64,000 nt of DNA from Eimeria necatrix (Eukaryota; Apicomplexa; Conoidasida; Eucoccidiorida; Eimeriidae): the NCBI RefSeq assembly GCF_000499385.1, contig NW_013651780.1:1-64000 (forward strand), read 5' to 3'. The notes under the pieces are model-generated. The model saw nothing but the letters and a program-made list of their open reading frames with translations, was not told the DNA's origin and did no database searches. Shown in pieces: positions 1 through 11,688 of this stretch. Numbering within the stretch: position 1 is the stretch's first letter; every line of letters begins with the position of its first letter. Position numbers and translations under genes: made by a program.

Positions 1-380
1 AGGAAGCTGCATGCTTTATAGTTGAAATGTGACCGTGAATTGGCAACTCCGAGGAAGCTGCATGCTTATATCAACTTTACACTGGCACTTAACCGTTGAG
101 GCTCCTTCGACGTACGAAATATCAACTTTACACTGTCACTTGACCGTTGAGGCTCCTTCGACGTACGAAATATCAACTTTACACTGTCACTTAACCGTTG
201 AGGCTCCTTCGACAAAATAGACGAAATATCAACTTTACACTGTCACTTGACCGTTGAGGCTCCTTCGACGTAGCTTTATAGTTGAAATGTGACAGTGAAC
301 TGGCAACTCCGAGGAAGCTGCATGCTTTATAGTTGAAATGTGACAGTGAATTGGCAACTCCGAGGAAGCTGCATGCTTTA
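1..380. repeat. 51-bp tandem array with an in-register complemented block
   Basis: Seven copies of a 51-bp unit. Copies beginning near 18, 278 and 329 read in one form (core TGAAATGTGACAGTGAA). Copies beginning near 69, 120, 171 and 227 are the base-by-base complement of that form without reversal (core ACTTTACACTGTCACTT). The register stays at 51 bp throughout, except for a 5-nt insertion near 214-221. The first complemented copy matches the first normal copy exactly over 48 bases (18-65 against 69-116), including its private variant. The array ends at the edge of the gene that follows, probably inside one of its introns. Confidence 0.9.
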
Positions 381-386
381 GTTTAA

Positions 387-918
387 GAGAAGGCTGTTTG
401 CGGTGGCGCAGGACAACGCGACATTCCGCTGGACGCGAGGACGCGGCTGAAGGTGTTGTGCAAGGTGAGGTACATGTCTTTCTCGGCGCATGCAGACACC
501 ACAGGGATCCAGCAGCTGGCGAGGCATTTGCAGCCGAAAGCCATTATGCTGGTTCACGGCGAGAAAGAGGGAATGCTGAAGCTGGCGCGAGTGCTGCACC
601 GGGAACTCGGAGTTCCCGTGCACACTCCGCCTTCGGGGCAGACCGTGTCAGTGCCTCTCGACAAGACAGAGCCCCGCGTCTCTGTCTACATTCACGATCT
701 TTGCTTCCGCCGCACTTTGGCTGCGCCTAAGGAAGCTGCAGCAGCTGCAGCTGCCAGTTCAAGAGCAGCAGCAGCAGCAACTGCCAGTTCAAGAGAGGCG
801 CTTTGGGAGTGCGAGGACCCCGCGGTGAGTAACTCCGAAAATGTTGAATAAATGGAATTATTGCTGCAAACAGAGAGTCAAAGACACGAGTTGACCTATA
901 AGCGAGCTACTTTCGAAT

Positions 919-952
<34 letters not shown>

Positions 953-2045
953 CCACTGCTGCTGCCTTTTGCGTGTGCGGGGGCAGATGCTTTTGCTCTT
1001 AGACGGACTCAGCGAGAAAGCCTAAGTGGGGGTTTGTGTTGTGTTTCTTTTCAGTTGACAGCTTTACTGGAATCTCCAGTAATGCGAAGGTACTTGCCGC
1101 AGTCCGCGGCGAGCGCCCAAGGGCCCCGCTGCTCTTCAGCTTCTCCCTATTGCTTCCCCCCCCCCTCTTTGTTCTTCCGAGTTTCAAAAAGAAGTGCAGC
1201 AAAAGAAGAAGCTGGCGGGGCAGCAAAAGAGGAAAGCAGCAGCAAAGAGTTGTGCGCTGAGACTCCCGCGGAAGACCTGCACCTGCTGGTGGACTTCGAC
1301 AGCCTCGTGGCAGCAGCAGCAGCAGCAGCAACCAACGGCTGTGGGAGCCTCAAGCACTGCAGCAGCAAACAGGGGCACGCTGCAGCGCCCAGCGGGCCTC
1401 GCGCTGCAGCAGCAGACTGCGCAGGGGCCTCCCCGGGAAGCAAAGAAGAAATTCAATTTGCACAGTCTGCTGCAGGGGTGGGGGCAGCTGCTGCTGCTGC
1501 AGCGGGAGGCCCGCCGCGCTGCATTCAGCTGCTTTCGCTGCGCTATCGGCATGAAGTGGAGATGGAAGCTGCAGTGTTTCAGCAACTCCTCCATCTGTTC
1601 ATGGACTACATTGTTCAGTGCAGAAAAGCTTATGAGCAGCAGCGGAGGCAGCGCAGCGCGAGCGGCGAAGCGCCGGCTCCGGTGTCTCTCGAGACACCCG
1701 AATTCTGCGACTTCGGCCACCAGCTGAAACTCAGCCAGATGGAGGGAGGCGGAATCATTATTGAATTTTTGTCTCTTGTTGCAGTTCACAATGGGCGTGA
1801 CCGGCTGCAAATGCAGTGGGCAGAGACGGTGGGCTTGCTCTCACGAATATCTATTTCAAGTCTCACAGAAACTTACTTGTGGCTTGGCCTTTGCAGTTGC
1901 ATGCACTTGTAGTTTGCCTGCGAGCACTGCTGCGAGGCGCATTTTGCAGGACGAGCGGCGGGATGGGGCTGTGTCGGCCTTTGTCGAGTACTTCTCCAGA
2001 ATGGCGGAAACAAATTCAGACTCGAAAGCGGGTGAGGGCTCGTAA
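387..2045 (+). CDS. CPSF73/INTS11-type metallo-beta-lactamase RNA endonuclease, 3' part
   Basis: C-terminal part of a beta-CASP/metallo-beta-lactamase RNA-processing nuclease, which cleaves RNA in the nucleus during 3'-end formation. The recognisable block is MSFSAHAD, followed by an MLVHGE motif and a PPSGQTVSVPL stretch. This order and the residues after VHGE fit INTS11 better than CPSF73. Exons: about 412-824 (acceptor CAG at 409-411), 1055-1828 and 1950-2045; both introns are phase 0 with GTGAGT and GTGGGC donors. The last exon ends AGEGS then stop. The catalytic N-terminal lactamase half is not in the window; upstream sequence is the 51-bp array. Exon 2 carries Ala/Ser-rich HAAR insertions at 1307-1330 and 1485-1502, and intron 1 carries a (CTG)n run at 919-965. 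An internal intron in 1100-1190 is possible, although the frame stays open. Confidence 0.8.
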
Positions 2046-2542
2046 GAAGCTTAATGATGCATCTCGCTCACAATCCCGCAGCAGGGTGAGTTCCCTCATG
2101 GCTGGCCAGTTGCCAGCAGCTTGTTCGGCGTTAACGAAAACCTTCGTCGCGGCATGCAGGGTGCTCGCAGCACTAATTCGAAATGTTGTGTTGTTCCTTC
2201 CGATTTTTGAGGACGTTTGTTTTTTTATTTAGCTGGGGCTGAGAACGCCAGCGTGTGGAAACGGGAGTTCCTTCTTTGCTGGGTTCTCACAGTTGAAGCG
2301 AATAGTTTGCGTTCTGTGGTTGAGCCATGAAGGCAGACCCTTTTTAAATGTTTTTTAGGAAAAACTCTGCAGAGCCAAGATGTTTTTCGATGCATGCTCT
2401 CAGCTTCCAATGAGGCAGTTTGTCCATATAGAAGGTGGACGTACATCCCAGAATAGCGCACAGCAGAAAGCTGCGTTCAGGTTTTTCTCGCATGGCCGGA
2501 CGCAGAAAGCATATGCAAGGCTTGATATTTTAGTTTGCGACA
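2046..2542. other. Intergenic, no gene seen
   Basis: Short gap between two genes on the same strand. It has no convincing coding signal; it should hold the 3' UTR of the RNA nuclease gene and the promoter of the next gene. No repeats were noticed. Confidence 0.5.
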
Positions 2543-3833
2543 ATGTTACATTCAGCAGCGTTTGCTGCAGCTGCAGCGCTGTACAACGCAGTACTTGCTG
2601 GTGCAGAGCCCCCCACGGCGCAGGCGGGCATGGTAGTCGGACAGCTGCGCGTAGCGCCAGCAAGCGGAAGAAATGCAATGATCGGCATTGGGAATGATCC
2701 CGATCAGTTTCAAATGGGCATCGATGGATCGGGGAACTTCATCATAGCAAGCCCACGAGCAACAATACTGAGCGTGGACAGCGAAGACACCATGAACATC
2801 TATGCCAACGTTTCGACCAGGTGTTACTGAACGCTATCTTTATATCCCGCCTCGCATTAATATGAATAATCAGTTCTTTAAACCTTCAAGGACCCCTGCT
2901 GGTCAACGGCGTGCCACAATTTCGCACAACGCACCGCGAAGACTTCTCCGCAGGGAAAGCTGAAGGTTGGGACAACCCAGGTTGGCTGCAGACCCTGCGA
3001 GCCAGGCAGACGAAACACTAATTGCAGAGCAGCGGCACAGGAAATTGTGTCGTCATGCGCCGGAATATCCATGTTGGGAGGCTACGGGAAGTTTGCAAAG
3101 GTATGAGCCGAAGTACATTTGACTGGGAATTCAACTAACAAGGTCTCAGGGAGAAATCAGCAAAAGTTTCGGTCGCCTGCCGCCCCACAAGGAGCTGCGG
3201 GTCAAGGCCATTTTCCACTTTATTGATGCTTGGGTAAAGACTTGTTCCTAAGACGCAGTGCTAGCCTTAGTCTACTTTGCAAGACTGCAGGTGGGAGAGA
3301 CCGGCTTCATGCGGCTTGATGTTGGTAAGGCAAAGAGAGAAAAACTGCAAAGACATCTTTGCTCGCATTTGCTGGACAAAGGGCCGGGCGGCGAGCTCGT
3401 GTACTCCTGGACTGAGCGGTATGGCTGAAGCACTGGACTTTTTGAAAAAGATGAATTGGCCGCCGCGCCAGACACTCACAAGACTTTGAACAAAAAGCAG
3501 TAAATGCTTGTGGAGGTAACTTCCCCAGCTGGCCTGCACTCGGGGCTTGCGCGTGACCACTGGTCACCCCCAGGCCCCGTTGGTGAAGGAAAGTTTTCTA
3601 CACCGATCGAAGTCGTCGTGCCTCACGACAAAGACTCGGTGACTGTTACGTTTGGAAGCACCGTAAGACAAAAGTGTCACTGCTGGCGGCAAAAACTCTG
3701 AAGAACTTGGCCACAGATCGAGACAGATGACCCGTTTGATCAGAGCTGGGGAGTGAGCCGACACAAGCTGTGCAACATCCTCCACAAACGCTACCCAGAA
3801 CAGGTTTCTGCAGTTGAGATAGCTGTTCGCTAG
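2543..3833 (+). CDS. Predicted secreted protein with a beta-sandwich/lectin-like domain
   Basis: Begins with a hydrophobic Ala-rich leader that fits a signal peptide. Exons supported by phase: 2543-2820, 2874-2980, 3030-3100, 3150-3233, 3291-3324, then one or more exons in 3370-3660, and a last exon ending at the TAG at 3831-3833. Readable blocks are IGIGNDPDQFQMGIDG, GPLLVNGVPQF, MLGGYGKFAKG, FHFIDAWVGETGFMRLD, YSWTER, FSTPIEVVVPH and TDDPFDQSWGVS. The last (Asp-rich then SWG) and the FIDAW/GETG block resemble extracellular beta-sandwich domains that recur in ciliate and apicomplexan surface proteins; this is a resemblance, not a family assignment. The join around 3360-3560 could not be made phase-consistent and needs transcript data. 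It is probably secreted and has no homopolymer tracts. Confidence 0.6.
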
Positions 3834-3957
3834 TTTTCAATGCCTCTGGTCAAGGCCACCAACTTAAGCAACTTGCTTAATCGTTTTCGCCGAAAGCAAG
3901 GCAAAGTGACTTGCACTCGGCACTCCTCCTGGCATTGTACACCTGGCGATCCGCCGA

Positions 3958-6900
3958 TCACAGTTCAGCTTCTTCTTGAGGAGTCTTGTTCGCCTCTTGT
4001 TCTTCTTCAATCATCATGCCCTCTGTTGTGAGGACAAGTCCCGCGACTGAGGTTGAGTGTTCGATGGCGGAGATGCACACTTTGGCCGGGTCAATGACGC
4101 CCTGACTGATCATGTCACCAAACCTGTTTGTTTTTGCATTCCAGCCAAATCCGAAAGGCTTCTTGGCATTTAAGATTGCGTTCACCACTCTATCGCCGTC
4201 AAGGCCTGCAGCAATCACCCGAAGACAGAAAACATGATTGCATGCATGTATCGAAAACGAACTCGACAGCGCCCAGGACAGTGTGCGTTTCTGTACGGAA
4301 AACGTACCAGCGTTTGATGCAATTTGTTTAGTTATAGATGCCATCGAATCCGCCACAATGGTGGCTCCTGCCTTTTGCAGTTCGATTTCACTTTCCATCT
4401 CCTCTGCGCAAGTCACAACCCACGCCGCAGTCGCACTGTGAAGCACAGGCAGCAGGAACTGAGAGCGCCAGACAGCACTTACCAACAACTTGGAACTCCT
4501 CGCCAGTTGACTCATCGACTCCCTTCATCTCCTCTCTAGCGGTCTTCTCCACCATGTCCAGGACTGTCTTCCGGAACTGCTCAGTGCTAAGCGCCAGGTA
4601 CGTCACGCCGCCGCCAGGCACGTACCCAGTTTCAATGGCAGCTCGGACTGCATTGATGGCATCTTCGTACCGCAGCTTCTTTTCTTTCTGCTCTGTCTCC
4701 GTGGACGCGCCAATCTGCAGATCTCAGGCAGAAGCAAGAAGCTGAATAATTGCCACTGGTTGTGAACTCATAGGATAACTAGCACGCAAACAGGGAAATC
4801 CTCCGCTTTTAGTTGATCCCGAAGTCTGTTGGCAACATACCATAATCCTTGCAATGCCTCCTGAAAGGGCAGCAACACGCTCGCCCAATTTTTCCTTGTC
4901 GAACTTCGACGTGGCTGAGTCGATCTCTGCCTGGAGTCTCTGAACTCTGCGGTTCACAAGTCATAGCCATGGCGAAAGAAAGCCTTCACTACTTTTGGAA
5001 AACGCAGGACCGCCAGTAATAAGCCACGCGGAATGCCAACAAGTAACAGCTAACAATGCAAGAACACCAGCAGCACGGCCGCAACTCACCTATCTTGAAT
5101 CTGTTGTTGGAACTCAGGCCTTGTCAATATGGACGTCCGATCCTTTCTTACAACTATACCCTGAGCGCTGCCGATGTGCTCAGCAGTCGCATCTTCGAGC
5201 GGGAGCCCCAAATCCTTCGAGATCAGTTGGGCGTTTGTGGCCACTGCAATGTCACGCAAGTAGTCCTTGCGCCGCTCACCGAACGAAGGGGCACGGATGG
5301 TCACCTGAACAAACAAATTTGAAATGAATGTTTGCATTTAGCTGCGTATGAGCGCCGTTTCTATGGATGTCTCATTTGTGTGCCATACAGCCTCGCTTTC
5401 CGCTGTGAACCCGCACCACTTTGAGCAGCCTCCGCATGCTGTTAATGATGCAAGTCTGAAGCATGTCCGTGGAGAAGTCCTCGGCAATAATAACGAGCGG
5501 CTCCTTAGTTCGGACAAAGTGCTCGAGAATCGGCAACATGGCTTGAGCGCTCTCGATCTTGTAGTCGCAGACCATCACGTGGGGGTTCTTCCACTCAATG
5601 AAGTCTGCCTCCTCGCCGAGCAGGAAGTACGGTGAGCTAAAGCCCCTCTCGAAGGTGTAACCTTCCGTGAATTCAAGCTGCAACGAAAGGACAACCGCAG
5701 TGTCACTCATACTGAGTTCTTTTCTCGTTCAGACACGTAAACGGTATCCATGTGGGTTCAAGATTCTCCTGAGGGTGAGCTTTCTTTGCCCACATTGTCC
5801 TCTTGCGATGGATTGTTCTCCAGCACAATCGCAGCGTGGTTGCCCAGTTTGTCGAAAGCCTTCGCAATCACTTCGCCCATCGAGGCGTTTCCGCTCGTCG
5901 CAACAGTCGCGATGTTCAACAAGTCGCCGAAACCGTTGACGGGCTTCGCAAGCTTCTTCACTTCATCCATCATGATGCGCGCAGCTTTTTGAATACCGCG
6001 TTGCAAAGGAATAGGGTTGTGGCCTTGGTTCACGTACTCAACACCCTATACACACACGAAGCTCAGCAATCACTAGGTCTACCAGCCACTAGGGTTTCCA
6101 GATTTAGTTCAGGCCTGGGACCCACGGGGCCACGAATAGTACCTTCTTCGCTATTTCCGCTGTGAGAATTGTTGTGGAAGAAGTCCCATCTCCAGCCCAT
6201 TCGTCAGATGTTGAGGCAACTTCCTGCACAAGCTTCGCTCCTGCATTGTGTGCCCTATTAGGAAGCTCTATGTTCCGTGCGATTGTGACTCCGTCGTTCA
6301 CAATCAGCGGAGGCCCGTAGTCCTTCTCCAATAGCACGTTTCGGCCACGAGGCCCGAGTGTTACCTGCATGCCAATGGCAGCAAGCCCTTTACACGGCGT
6401 GCATGCAAAAACCCACCAACGTAACAACCAGGGCGCTAGAGAAGAATACCTAGAATCGAAAAACGCTTCAGGGAGGCAAGAACAGCGTCTTACGCGAACA
6501 GCATCAGCAACTTGCTGAATCCCCTCTAGCAGTTGGTTTCTGCATTCATCGGCCAAGATGATTCTCTTCGATCTTCTTGCCTGCGAGCACAACAGCCTCC
6601 CATGCCACTCATGCTGTCCACGTGGTTGCGCACCTCTTCCACCAACTGATCATGAAATCTACGGAACACCAAAAATAAACCGCATAAAATACGTAGCAGG
6701 GAGATCGAATGACTCTGCACTCGAGAATTACTCACGAAGACACCTGTGGATGACGGGGCCTGCCTGACAACGTGTGGGGCGGCGAAAGTTGCCAAGGAAC
6801 TCGAGCCCATCTGCCTAGTAGGCGCCAAAGTTGTGGATCTCAAAGATCCCATCCCGTGAAGACTTGAAGGGCCCATAACGGAGCTTGTTCGCGAAGTTTG

Positions 6901-6975
6901 GAAAGCTCCGACAAAAGACACAAAGGCGGCCGCCACCAGGGTGGCCAGAACTAGCAGAGCAGGGTGTCCCCCCAT
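3958..6975 (-). CDS. CPN60: Chaperonin 60 (GroEL family), likely apicoplast-targeted
   Basis: ATP-dependent group I chaperonin folding proteins inside an organelle. The start ATG at 6973-6975 opens an 80-residue first exon (6736-6975) with a hydrophobic signal-like leader and a Ser/Thr/Arg-rich stretch, the bipartite pattern of apicoplast import rather than a mitochondrial presequence. Later exons give the family blocks in order: [14 protein letters not shown], the nucleotide-binding [16 protein letters not shown] in the apical domain, [22 protein letters not shown] and GYVPGGG. Exon ends use standard GT-AG signals, e.g. donor GTGAGT at 6735. The C terminus is acidic ([16 protein letters not shown]), not the Gly-Gly-Met tail of bacterial GroEL and mitochondrial HSP60. 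There are about eight or nine exons and no homopolymer tracts. The family is certain; the organelle is inferred. Confidence 0.93.
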
Positions 6976-7470
6976 TTTCGCTTGAAGGGAAAATAACGCT
7001 CTGATTTACTTAAGTTTAGTTGTATTTGCAGATAATGGTAAACCATGAAGCTGCTACGGGCGACAGACAAGTGGGGCTGTCTGTTCAGGCTAGGCCTTTG
7101 TGGGTGTAGGATGTCCACGGCCACTGCTCTCGTAGATGTTCTGCAGCTCAATTTTTTTTTCTACGGAGAAAATGTTATCATTCTTATGAATGGAGTTCCT
7201 ATAATGTTTGAGTCATCATACTTTGAGTGTTTTTTGCCCTTACCGCGCTGTCGTCATTCGGGTTGGAGCACTCGAGGCGCAGCATCCGCAGCCTCGGTCT
7301 ACAGCCGCTTCCGGCCTTTCGCGGTTTGGTGTATGTAGGCTTACTCGCCTTATATTCGTCTTTAAATGATTCACTAGTTTATCAACGTACTTAACAATCA
7401 TATTTGTTACTTAATTAAGCGCTACATGGAACGAAGGCAGGGCTCGGTGTAGTTGTACTGGCGCGCAGGC
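6976..7470. other. Intergenic upstream of CPN60
   Basis: Holds the promoter and 5' UTR of the minus-strand chaperonin gene. An ORF at 7045-7338 on the plus strand has no recognisable content. No repeat or regulatory motif was noticed. Confidence 0.4.
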
Positions 7471-7686
7471 ATGTCTCAGGCGCACATGGAAAATGGAAAC
7501 GAAAAACAGCAGGTAAAGCATGGTTTCGTGAACTTATTTACCCGATCATGAGGGTAGATACTGTTACGACCGAGGTGGAAGTTGCAGGAGGAGACGCTGC
7601 AACACTGCGGGCCAGGGATGACTCCCGATGCGATGAGGGATATGCACGGAACCACTCAGTGGCATCTTTTTTGCTGATTCTGGATT
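7471..7686 (+). CDS. Possible small two-exon gene, unrecognised
   Basis: An ATG at 7471 opens a short Gln/Asn-rich stretch (MSQAHMENGNEKQQ) that runs into a good donor (GTAAAG). About 75 bases on, after TTGCAG, an open stretch reads EETLQHCGPGMTPDAMRDMH and soon reaches a stop. The splice signals and the low-repeat context make a small gene of about 40-50 residues possible. No family is recognised and the open stretches are too short to be convincing. Confidence 0.2.
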
Positions 7687-8224
7687 AGACAAATATGTTG
7701 CCATCGCGAGTACACTTTTTCCTGACGGTCTGGAGGGAGGTGGCTTTAATCTATCCGGGACTCTTGATAGTTTGGCTTTGGGTCCGTCGCAGTATCGACT
7801 TGGGGGAAGGCATGTTGTCTCGACCCAGAATCCATTTATACAAGTAATGATTTTTAGAACAGATACCCACGGTTAAAGGTTTTAGGAGGCCCTAGGCACC
7901 GGGACATTTCAGTGCACATGAATCCCCAGAGAGTTCTACTGGGTGCACTTAAGTAATGCAGGGTACAGTCCTAAACCAGTAAACTTCCGGCAGACAAAAG
8001 TAGGGGGGAAGAATACAGCGTCAGCACTTCCCTAACTGTAGGGCCGTTAGGGGCACCGCCGTGACCCCGATTGCTACTGACAGGCGCTTCTGGTCTTCTA
8101 AACTTAGTGCTAAACATCAAGTGAACATTTCCTGAACAGAGAGGACACAGACAGGCAAACGGGCTGATAAAGAAAGCGGGTTTGACACGAACCTGCACGT
8201 AACGCCTTCATTGTTCCATAACTG

Positions 8225-8407
8225 GTGCTAGACCGTACAGGACAGCAAAAGAACCCGCCTGCCTGGGTGAGTGACTACAGCCCGCTAATTTCCATCGCGC
8301 AACTCGACGGAAAGCCAGCATGGGAATATTTGCACATTGAACACTTGATGCTTGATGTAGGAATTCTGGGAGTTCTGAAGGGTTTAGAAAAGGAGCTAAA
8401 GGACTGA
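8225..8407 (+). CDS. Short ORF of 60 residues, function unknown
   Basis: The reading WVSDYSPLISIAQLDG, then EHLMLDVGILGVLKGLEKEL, has a protein-like composition. It could be a short gene or one exon of a larger one. A 118-residue ORF lies opposite on the minus strand (8208-8564), so at most one of the two is real. No domain is recognised. Confidence 0.2.
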   Translation: MLDRTGQQKNPPAWVSDYSPLISIAQLDGKPAWEYLHIEHLMLDVGILGVLKGLEKELKD

Positions 8408-11400
8408 TACCTTTCCGCAACGCCCGACTAATCGACTGATCGGCAAGTACAGAGACTCTGCTAGCTGGGTCAACGCCACCCCAAAACGCTAGGTTTGCCC
8501 GCACAGTCTGAGAGTCTAGCCACCAACAAAACTTTCTTTTACATGCAGTTGAATTTATAGCCAACTTGTAGGTTGAACGAATTCGTTAGAGTTTCCGTGG
8601 CGTATCAACGTCCTTTGACGTGCTCAATTCATTGCATGTAGCACTACAATGCATGCTCATGGAGCATTTGCCTACGAGCTAATCTCTCTAAGGCACTATA
8701 TAATCAACGATAGTTTCTATAATAAACATATTTGAAGCTTTCTGTGGGGCCAGGAATAGGACGTTCGCTAGCCCTCTTTACAAGCCAGGGGGGTAGGCGT
8801 CCCAAGTCTGTCGAGTGTGCACGCGCTCATTTAGGGCTTCGCTAATCAAAAAGCGCACTTCTATTAAATATAAGTCAAGCTACACACGTTTCAAGAACTA
8901 GCTTCAAGTGGTAGCCTACGCCAGCAAGAATTGACTGACAGAGCTGCACAGTGCAATGAAGCCCTTAAGTAGTCTCGGTCCGTGGCTTGGATTCAAACGC
9001 ATCCGGAGTACACCTACGATAAAGTATGTTTAGAGAAACAGTATTTTGAGTGTGGCGAGTTCTTCTTAGCTCTACAGCAAGAAAAAGGTTTTGCTGTTTG
9101 CATTCTGCAGCAGGCGGGGAAACTTCGCAGACACAGGGGTCAGACGCTGCAAATAGACTCCAGTTCCATTTGTATCCACTAAAAATTTCTGGATTTAAAA
9201 AAAAGTGTTTGATTCTACGTAATCACTTACACCATTTGTGCGCGTTGTTAAGAATGCTTCTACAATAGTCGGTTACTCAGGACAACGTTACGTTCGCTGC
9301 AGTTAGCAGCTCTTCCGCGATCTGAAACAAGAACCTTCCGCGTATCAACTGACGCTGAAACACAAATCTCAGGCTTCACAGAACTTGTGCCGTGAACGTG
9401 TGGTGTGCACTTCTCTAATTGGCCGTCCATAAACGCAGCCACAAAGCCTGCTGTGGAGATGTCCTCATAGAGACTGCCCAGCGGAAGCTCGCCAAAACAC
9501 CAAAAAAGACGGGAAAAGTCAAAGTGATGGAAGGCAAACGAAATGGGAGAAGCAGCGTGAAAACATTCTTACTCCAAAGAGCTAGTTGAGTAGCACTGTC
9601 AAATTTACAGATCCACACTTCTCTCATTGATCGCTCAGGCATAGCTCTGAAACTGCAAGAGCTTGTGCCGTTGAAATGTACATTGAATCTACACTTGCCA
9701 GGCTTTCCAACTGTAAGTTCCCTTATTGGCGACACATCAAAGCGTGGAACAGCACCCAAAAAGTGTTATGCTTGGTGTATAATGCAAGGAAGGTCTGAAA
9801 GTCTTTTTCTTCTCGTGCAAAATAGACACGGTCGGGACAGGGCTACCCGACTCGGTACTGCAAAAACTAAAATATTTGTAGAGGCCCAGGCTGGGTTTGT
9901 TTTTGTGAGCTACCACTGAGCAGGCAACGCCTATGGTAAGTTATTCCGCACGGGAATGCTCTATGAAATCGCATCAGTACATGCTACAGAACGCAGGCAG
10001 CGTTGCCCGCCGGTTACATTCTGCAATAGCAGCACTTACCTCAGGATGGCAGTCTGATCACGAACTGTGCCCCAAAAGTGAATAAGGAAGTACCTCTAGT
10101 GCTTCGGAATGAGCGTTCGCTCGGGATTTATGCTCAGTAAAGCGGTCAATCTCACGATTCTACTTGTCACATTATACCGTCACAGGCTGCAACTTTGCCC
10201 TTCATGGTGCCCTGGCAGGGCACCATGAAGGCCCACCAGAAATAGCCGCAAAACTTCTTCACAAAAATTCTCTCGAATTTTTTGCATGTTTGGTCTGTGC
10301 TGCATTGGGTGGCGTCTCAGCGCTTTTGGAACCAATACTAGGGGCGTAGCAACACAATTTTTGTGCTTGAAGGCTTATTTAATAATGACCCGTGTACACG
10401 GATTTCGCGTCTCTAGAATGCAGCACCTACCCAACCTGGAATAGATGAGCGCAAGTTCATATTTTTGAGTTGAATTATATTACTCTTTGCTTCTGGGTAC
10501 TTGGAAGTGCAAGGAGGCGCGAGTTGTTACGTGGAATGCAAACCGCCAAGCGGGGTCCATGTACAAGGCCAAAAAAGCATATGCAGCAGAACAAAGTGGA
10601 GAATATGATGTAAGTAGAGATAGGTTGATTCTAGTCAACACTCGCATAATTGCGTTAGCATCATCAACGGGTGCAGGTGTGTGTCATCTCTCAGCATGTG
10701 TACGGCTACTTATGTCCTTCCAATGTTCCGCAAACTCCTCTGGATGTTTCTGCAAATCAGACAAAACACCTTGCTAGTTCGTGGCTAGCAGGACAATCAG
10801 CTTAGGTGCGGTCTCGGTTAGAACACGATGCATTTTACCCAAACATGGCGGAAGCATTGTGGAGATTTCAACGGGGCTAGTCCCCTCCCAAAACCCCCCT
10901 TCCCATTCTTCAACAATAGTCTTCTACTTTCTTCTACCATTTGGCATTGCACTGCCGTCTTGCATATAAATATTTTGCTGAAACTGAGATTTCTTCAGCA
11001 CCTCGAGCCCACGCCTTGTGCCAGCCGCTGATCATGATGGAGGCAGACACAGGTTTCAAAGAGAAAGCGGCGACTATTCGGCATTCAAAAACATAAAGGT
11101 ACGTTTTACTGGATAGAGTAGGTCCTCCTACTCTGAGAATGAGTGAAGAGGGCGCGCATGCCCAACGATGATGGTGGACCGACAAACTGCCCACCATATG
11201 GCTGCGGAGAATTAACTTAAATTTCAAGAAGCTTTTCATCTAATCCTTCTACTTCAACTACAAGTTGTTTTCTGTGAACTTATTGGCGAAGTTTTAAGTC
11301 ACTGAATGGAGCGTTTGCGGTCTTCGCCGTCAGTGCATCAAACGAGCGTCTCGTGCCCGGCCAGCCGACTTCGTTCCGGTGCCGCCCACATGTTGCCCTT

Positions 11401-11688
11401 GCTGCTCGTAGGACCCATTTGTTCCCATTTGAGCCGTCCGAAAGGTCTTCTTCTCTTGAATTCTTCTTTTTTCAACTGAAAGCGCTTTTGTCCATGTGTG
11501 GAGGGGGCCATCTCTTTGAACCAGCAGTGGTGTTGACGTCGTTGTCCACGTCGATTTGAGCTCGCTGCCTCGGGCACCCAACCAGGCAATCATTGGGACC
11601 CATAGACTATCTACCACATAATCTGTCACTTCAATTTGGTCATTTTTTAGCAAATCATTATCCAACAGCGGCGCAGACAGCTGCTACG
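8408..11688. other. Long gene-free stretch, repeat-poor
   Basis: About 3.3 kb with no convincing coding chain on either strand; open stretches are short and do not join by good splice signals. The only structure noticed is a perfect 16-bp inverted repeat at 10199-10231. The 3' end (11600-11688) is the 5' region of the next gene. A non-coding RNA or a gene made of very small exons cannot be ruled out. Confidence 0.4.
10199..10231. repeat. Perfect 16-bp hairpin with a 1-nt loop
   Basis: Arm CCTTCATGGTGCCCTG at 10199-10214, single G at 10215, exact reverse complement at 10216-10231. It stands alone in an unannotated stretch. It could be a structured RNA element or a chance palindrome preserved by an inverted duplication. 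Confidence 0.8.

Noticed and set aside
398..730. Alternative plus-strand ORF over the RNA nuclease exon
   Set aside because: Wrong frame; the neighbouring frame carries the MSFSAHAD and VHGE motifs.
9415..9759. Minus-strand ORF of 114 residues in the gene-free stretch
   Set aside because: No domain, no fitting neighbours by splice phase, and a length expected by chance.
6976..11688. Search for tRNA or rRNA genes in the long gap
   Set aside because: No cloverleaf with a GGTTCNA-type loop or rRNA-like block was recognised by eye; a covariance-model scan would be decisive.
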